8,244 nucleotides of DNA, taken from positions 1 to 8,244 of the forward strand of contig JAMQPJ010000254.1 in assembly GCA_023717585.1 (NCBI GenBank), written 5' to 3'. Source of the DNA: Thermoanaerobaculia bacterium. Lineage in GTDB: Bacteria; Acidobacteriota; Thermoanaerobaculia; UBA5066. Below the pieces are notes generated by a model. The model was not told where the DNA came from. It searched no databases and saw only the letters and a program-made list of their open reading frames with translations. Positions 6,534 to 8,244 of the stretch are shown piece after piece. How positions within the stretch are numbered: the stretch's first letter is position 1; every line of letters begins with the position of its first letter. The position numbers and the translations under genes are program-made.

Positions 6534-7361
6534 ATGGTTAAGAGGAGAAAGAAGCGCGAGAGCGCAAGTGCCTCGCGCAGCGTGGCTCGCCCCGGCGTCG
6601 ACGGCCGTATTCACCTTCTAAGAAAATCTTCCTCTTCTCCGAAGTCATCTGCATCGATTCCCAAACCGCCGGCACGGGGCGCGCGCGTGTGCGTCGTGCT
6701 GCTTTCCGGCGGCCTGGACAGCGCGACCTGCCTCGCGCTCGTCACCCGCTGGGGCTGGACCGTGCACGCCCTCTCCTTCGACTACGGGCAGCGGCACCGC
6801 GTCGAGCTCGCCGCGGCGCGGGTTCTCGCGCGTTTGTATCGAGCCGCCTCCCATCGCGTGATTCCGATCCCGGCGTTCGGGGCTCTCGGCGGTTCGGCGC
6901 TCACGGACCGCGCGATCCGCGTCCCGAAATTCGCGCTCGGAAAGTCGCGGATTCCCGTCACGTACGTGCCGGCGCGAAACACGCTCTTTCTCGCGTTCGC
7001 GCTCGCCTTCGCGGAGACGCGGCGCGCGACGGAGATCGTCATCGGCGCCAACGCACTCGACTACTCCGGCTACCCCGACTGCCGCCCCGATTTCCTCGCC
7101 GCCTTCGGCCGCGTCGCCCGGCTCGGGACGAAGGCCGGGAGAGAGGGCCGAGGCTTCAGGATCCGGGCGCCTCTCCTCGCCATGACTAAGGCCGACATCG
7201 TCCGGCTTGCCCTGGCCCTTGGCCTCGACCCGAGTCTGACGACGTCCTGCTACGACCCGGGAAAGAACGGTCGTGCCTGCGGGAAGTGCGACGCCTGCCT
7301 CATTCGGGCGAAGGGACTCGCAGAAGCTGGCGCAAATGATGATAGTAAGCAGCTTAAGTGA
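6534..7361 (+). CDS. queC: 7-cyano-7-deazaguanine synthase QueC
   Basis: QueC uses ATP and ammonia to turn 7-carboxy-7-deazaguanine, the QueE product, into preQ0. In the 275-residue frame, the PP-loop SGGLDS is at 58-63, followed by LSFDYGQRHRVEL, VPARNT at 145-150, GANALDYSGYPDCRPDF at 171-187, and four zinc cysteines C239, C249, C252 and C255 near the end. The start is uncertain. The ATG at 6534 is the only ATG and keeps a short gap to queE, but it adds about 50 basic, serine-rich residues that QueC proteins normally lack, with an atypical A/T-rich third-position pattern. An in-frame GTG at 6687 would give a 224-residue protein of usual length starting MCVVLLSGG; a GTG at 6582 is a third choice. 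None has a Shine-Dalgarno sequence at useful spacing. Function is secure; the N-terminus is not. Confidence 0.93.
   Translation: MVKRRKKRESASASRSVARPGVDGRIHLLRKSSSSPKSSASIPKPPARGARVCVVLLSGGLDSATCLALVTRWGWTVHALSFDYGQRHRVELAAARVLARLYRAASHRVIPIPAFGALGGSALTDRAIRVPKFALGKSRIPVTYVPARNTLFLAFALAFAETRRATEIVIGANALDYSGYPDCRPDFLAAFGRVARLGTKAGREGRGFRIRAPLLAMTKADIVRLALALGLDPSLTTSCYDPGKNGRACGKCDACLIRAKGLAEAGANDDSKQLK
6554..6578 (+). other. Stem-loop in the queE-queC leader region
   Basis: GCGCGAG and CTCGCGC form a perfect 7-bp stem around an 11-nt segment that can add two more G-C pairs after a bulged A. It lies about 110 nt before the GTG at 6687 and just after an AGGAG that points to no in-frame start. 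If queC starts at 6687 this is leader RNA and may affect expression or processing; if it starts at 6534, it is within the coding region. Confidence 0.4.
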
Positions 7362-7365
7362 TATG

Positions 7366-7387
7366 ATAATATCGCGTTAGATATTAT
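7366..7387. repeat. AT-rich inverted repeat abutting the clpB -35 box
   Basis: ATAATATC, a 6-nt spacer GCGTTA, and GATATTAT form a perfect 8-bp inverted repeat. It ends at the base before TTGACA of the clpB promoter and begins 5 nt after the queC stop. The position suits an operator or upstream activator site. It does not match CIRCE, HAIR or CtsR heat-shock operators as I know them. It is too AT-rich, and lacks the T-run, to be a good terminator. Confidence 0.5.
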
Positions 7388-7416
7388 TTGACAACGACGT
7401 AATCAGATCCTATCTT
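7388..7416 (+). promoter_or_regulatory. Sigma-70-type promoter of clpB
   Basis: A perfect -35 box TTGACA (7388-7393), a 17-nt spacer and the -10 box TATCTT (7411-7416) lie in an AT-rich island within GC-rich DNA. The -10 box ends 7 nt before the clpB ATG, so the transcript should begin at or next to the start codon. It is a housekeeping-type promoter rather than a sigma-32-type one. Confidence 0.75.
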
Positions 7417-7423
7417 TGTCTCG

Positions 7424-8244
7424 ATGAACGTCGAGCGTTTTACCCACAAGGCCCAGGAAGCCCTCCAGAAGACGGCTCAGGCCGCGCGTGCTGAAGGGCA
7501 TCCCGAAGTCACTCCCGAACACCTGGCTGAGGCCCTCCTGACTCAGGAAGAGGGAGTGATCCCCGCGCTCCTCGAGCGCGTCGGCGTCGCGCCCGGCCTC
7601 GCCTTGCAGGACCTCGCGAAGGAGCTCGCGAAGCTGCCCACCGTGAAAGGTGACGGGGCGGAGCCGCGTTTCTCTCCCGCGCTCGTGAAGCTGATCGACC
7701 TCGCCGAGAAGATCGCCGGGGAATTCAAGGACGATTACATCGCGAGCGAGCATCTCTTCCTCGCGCTGCTGCGCGACGGAAAGTCGAAGGCCGCGAGGGC
7801 CCTCCTGGCGCGCGGCCTCTCCGAGGCGTCGCTCCTCGCCGCCCTCAAGGACGTCCGCGGCGGGGGCCGCGTGGCGGACCCCGACGCCGAGGACAAATAC
7901 CAGGCCCTCAAGCGCTACGCGAAGGACCTCACCGACCTCGCGAAGAAGGGCAAGCTCGACCCCGTCATCGGGCGAGACCAGGAAATCCGCCGCGTCATGC
8001 AGGTTCTGACGCGCCGGACGAAGAACAACCCCGTGCTCATCGGAGACCCCGGCGTCGGGAAGACCGCCATCGTGGAGGGGCTCGCGCGCCGCATCGTCGC
8101 GGGCGACGTCCCCGAGACTCTCAAGGACAAGCGCGTCGTCTCGCTCGATCTCGGCGCGATGGTCGCCGGCGCGAAGTTCCGCGGCGAGTTCGAGGAGCGT
8201 TTGAAAGCCGTGCTCGCCGACATCGCGGAGTCGCAAGGCGAAGT
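7424..8244 (+). CDS. clpB: ATP-dependent disaggregase ClpB (Hsp100), N-terminal part
   Basis: ClpB is a hexameric cytosolic AAA+ machine that threads aggregated proteins through its pore together with DnaK. The 273 residues present cover the N-terminal Clp repeat domain (about 1-145: ERFTHKAQEAL, TPEHLAEALL, SEHLFLALL), the linker with ALKRYAKDLT and LDPVIGRDQEIRRVMQVL (179-196), and the start of the first AAA+ domain. Walker A is GDPGVGKTA at 207-215 and the first pore loop is GAKFRGEFEERLK at 249-261. Walker B, the coiled-coil middle domain that separates ClpB from ClpA and ClpC, and the second AAA+ domain lie beyond the right edge. The assignment as ClpB rests on the close N-terminal and linker match. 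The pore-loop tyrosine of E. coli (KYRGE) is phenylalanine here. The ATG at 7424 is fixed by homology; it has no Shine-Dalgarno sequence and lies 7 nt after a -10 box. Confidence 0.94.
   Translation, partial: MNVERFTHKAQEALQKTAQAARAEGHPEVTPEHLAEALLTQEEGVIPALLERVGVAPGLALQDLAKELAKLPTVKGDGAEPRFSPALVKLIDLAEKIAGEFKDDYIASEHLFLALLRDGKSKAARALLARGLSEASLLAALKDVRGGGRVADPDAEDKYQALKRYAKDLTDLAKKGKLDPVIGRDQEIRRVMQVLTRRTKNNPVLIGDPGVGKTAIVEGLARRIVAGDVPETLKDKRVVSLDLGAMVAGAKFRGEFEERLKAVLADIAESQGE

Noticed and set aside
6495..6686. PreQ1 riboswitch in the queE-queC interval
   Set aside because: I could not match the known preQ1-I, II or III conserved loops and tails, and a riboswitch would more usually precede the first gene of the unit. 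Only a simple stem-loop is supported.
7324..7355. Inverted repeat AAGCTG...CAGCTT at the queC end as a terminator
   Set aside because: Six-bp stem with a 20-nt loop, mostly inside the coding region and with no T-run after it; too weak to call.
7362..7423. CIRCE, HspR (HAIR), CtsR or sigma-32 control of clpB
   Set aside because: None of the consensus elements (TTAGCACTC-N9-GAGTGCTAA, CTTGAGT-N7-ACTCAAG, the CtsR heptamer repeat, CCCCAT-type -10) is present; the inverted repeat there is different.
7403..8236. 277-codon minus-strand open frame opposite clpB
   Set aside because: Mirrors the ClpB coding frame and has no recognisable motifs; ClpB homology on the plus strand is unambiguous.
1..8244. 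Mobile elements, CRISPR arrays, tRNA/rRNA genes or a defence system
   Set aside because: No transposase or integrase motifs, no direct-repeat arrays and no tRNA-like cloverleaf were seen; every sizeable region is accounted for by conserved housekeeping genes.

Overview
The window is a dense, GC-rich bacterial chromosome segment with roughly two thirds G+C by eye. All its genes are recognisable housekeeping genes. The lineage cannot be fixed from sequence alone. The long Thermus/alphaproteobacterial-style IspG, the canonical CX3CX2C QueE, the GTG and TTG starts and the high GC suit a phylum such as Acidobacteriota or a deltaproteobacterial relative, but this is a low-confidence inference. I see no mobile elements, CRISPR arrays, rRNA or tRNA genes.

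Left two thirds, minus strand, read from right to left: truA (5774-4980), uppS (4940-4107), cdsA (4110-3271), dxr (3274-2063), rseP (2047-710) and ispG (from 707, running off the left edge). uppS/cdsA and cdsA/dxr overlap by 4 nt (ATGA and TTGA), dxr/rseP are 15 nt apart and rseP/ispG are 2 nt apart, so this is one operon. It combines two steps of the MEP isoprenoid pathway (Dxr, IspG), polymerisation of that product into the undecaprenyl carrier (UppS), CDP-diacylglycerol synthesis for phospholipids (CdsA) and an intramembrane envelope-stress protease (RseP). The shared theme is building and monitoring the cell envelope. TruA, a tRNA pseudouridine synthase, leads the operon.

Right third, plus strand: queE (5826-6494) and queC (ORF 6534-7361), two steps of 7-deazaguanine (queuosine precursor) synthesis, then clpB (from 7424, running off the right edge), the Hsp100 disaggregase. 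truA and queE diverge from a 51-bp intergenic region, so tRNA-modification genes flank it on both sides.

The regulatory DNA is the most informative part. All three genes that start a transcription unit next to visible promoter-like DNA (truA, queE, clpB) lack a Shine-Dalgarno sequence, and each has a -10-like hexamer exactly 7 nt before its start codon. That is the geometry expected of leaderless mRNAs. clpB has a very good promoter (TTGACA, 17-nt spacer, TATCTT) abutted by a perfect 8-bp AT-rich inverted repeat that is not a heat-shock operator I recognise. The queE-queC interval is purine-rich, of lower GC, contains a GC stem-loop and leaves the queC start uncertain. I found no previously undescribed multi-gene system; the findings concern regulation and local oddities.
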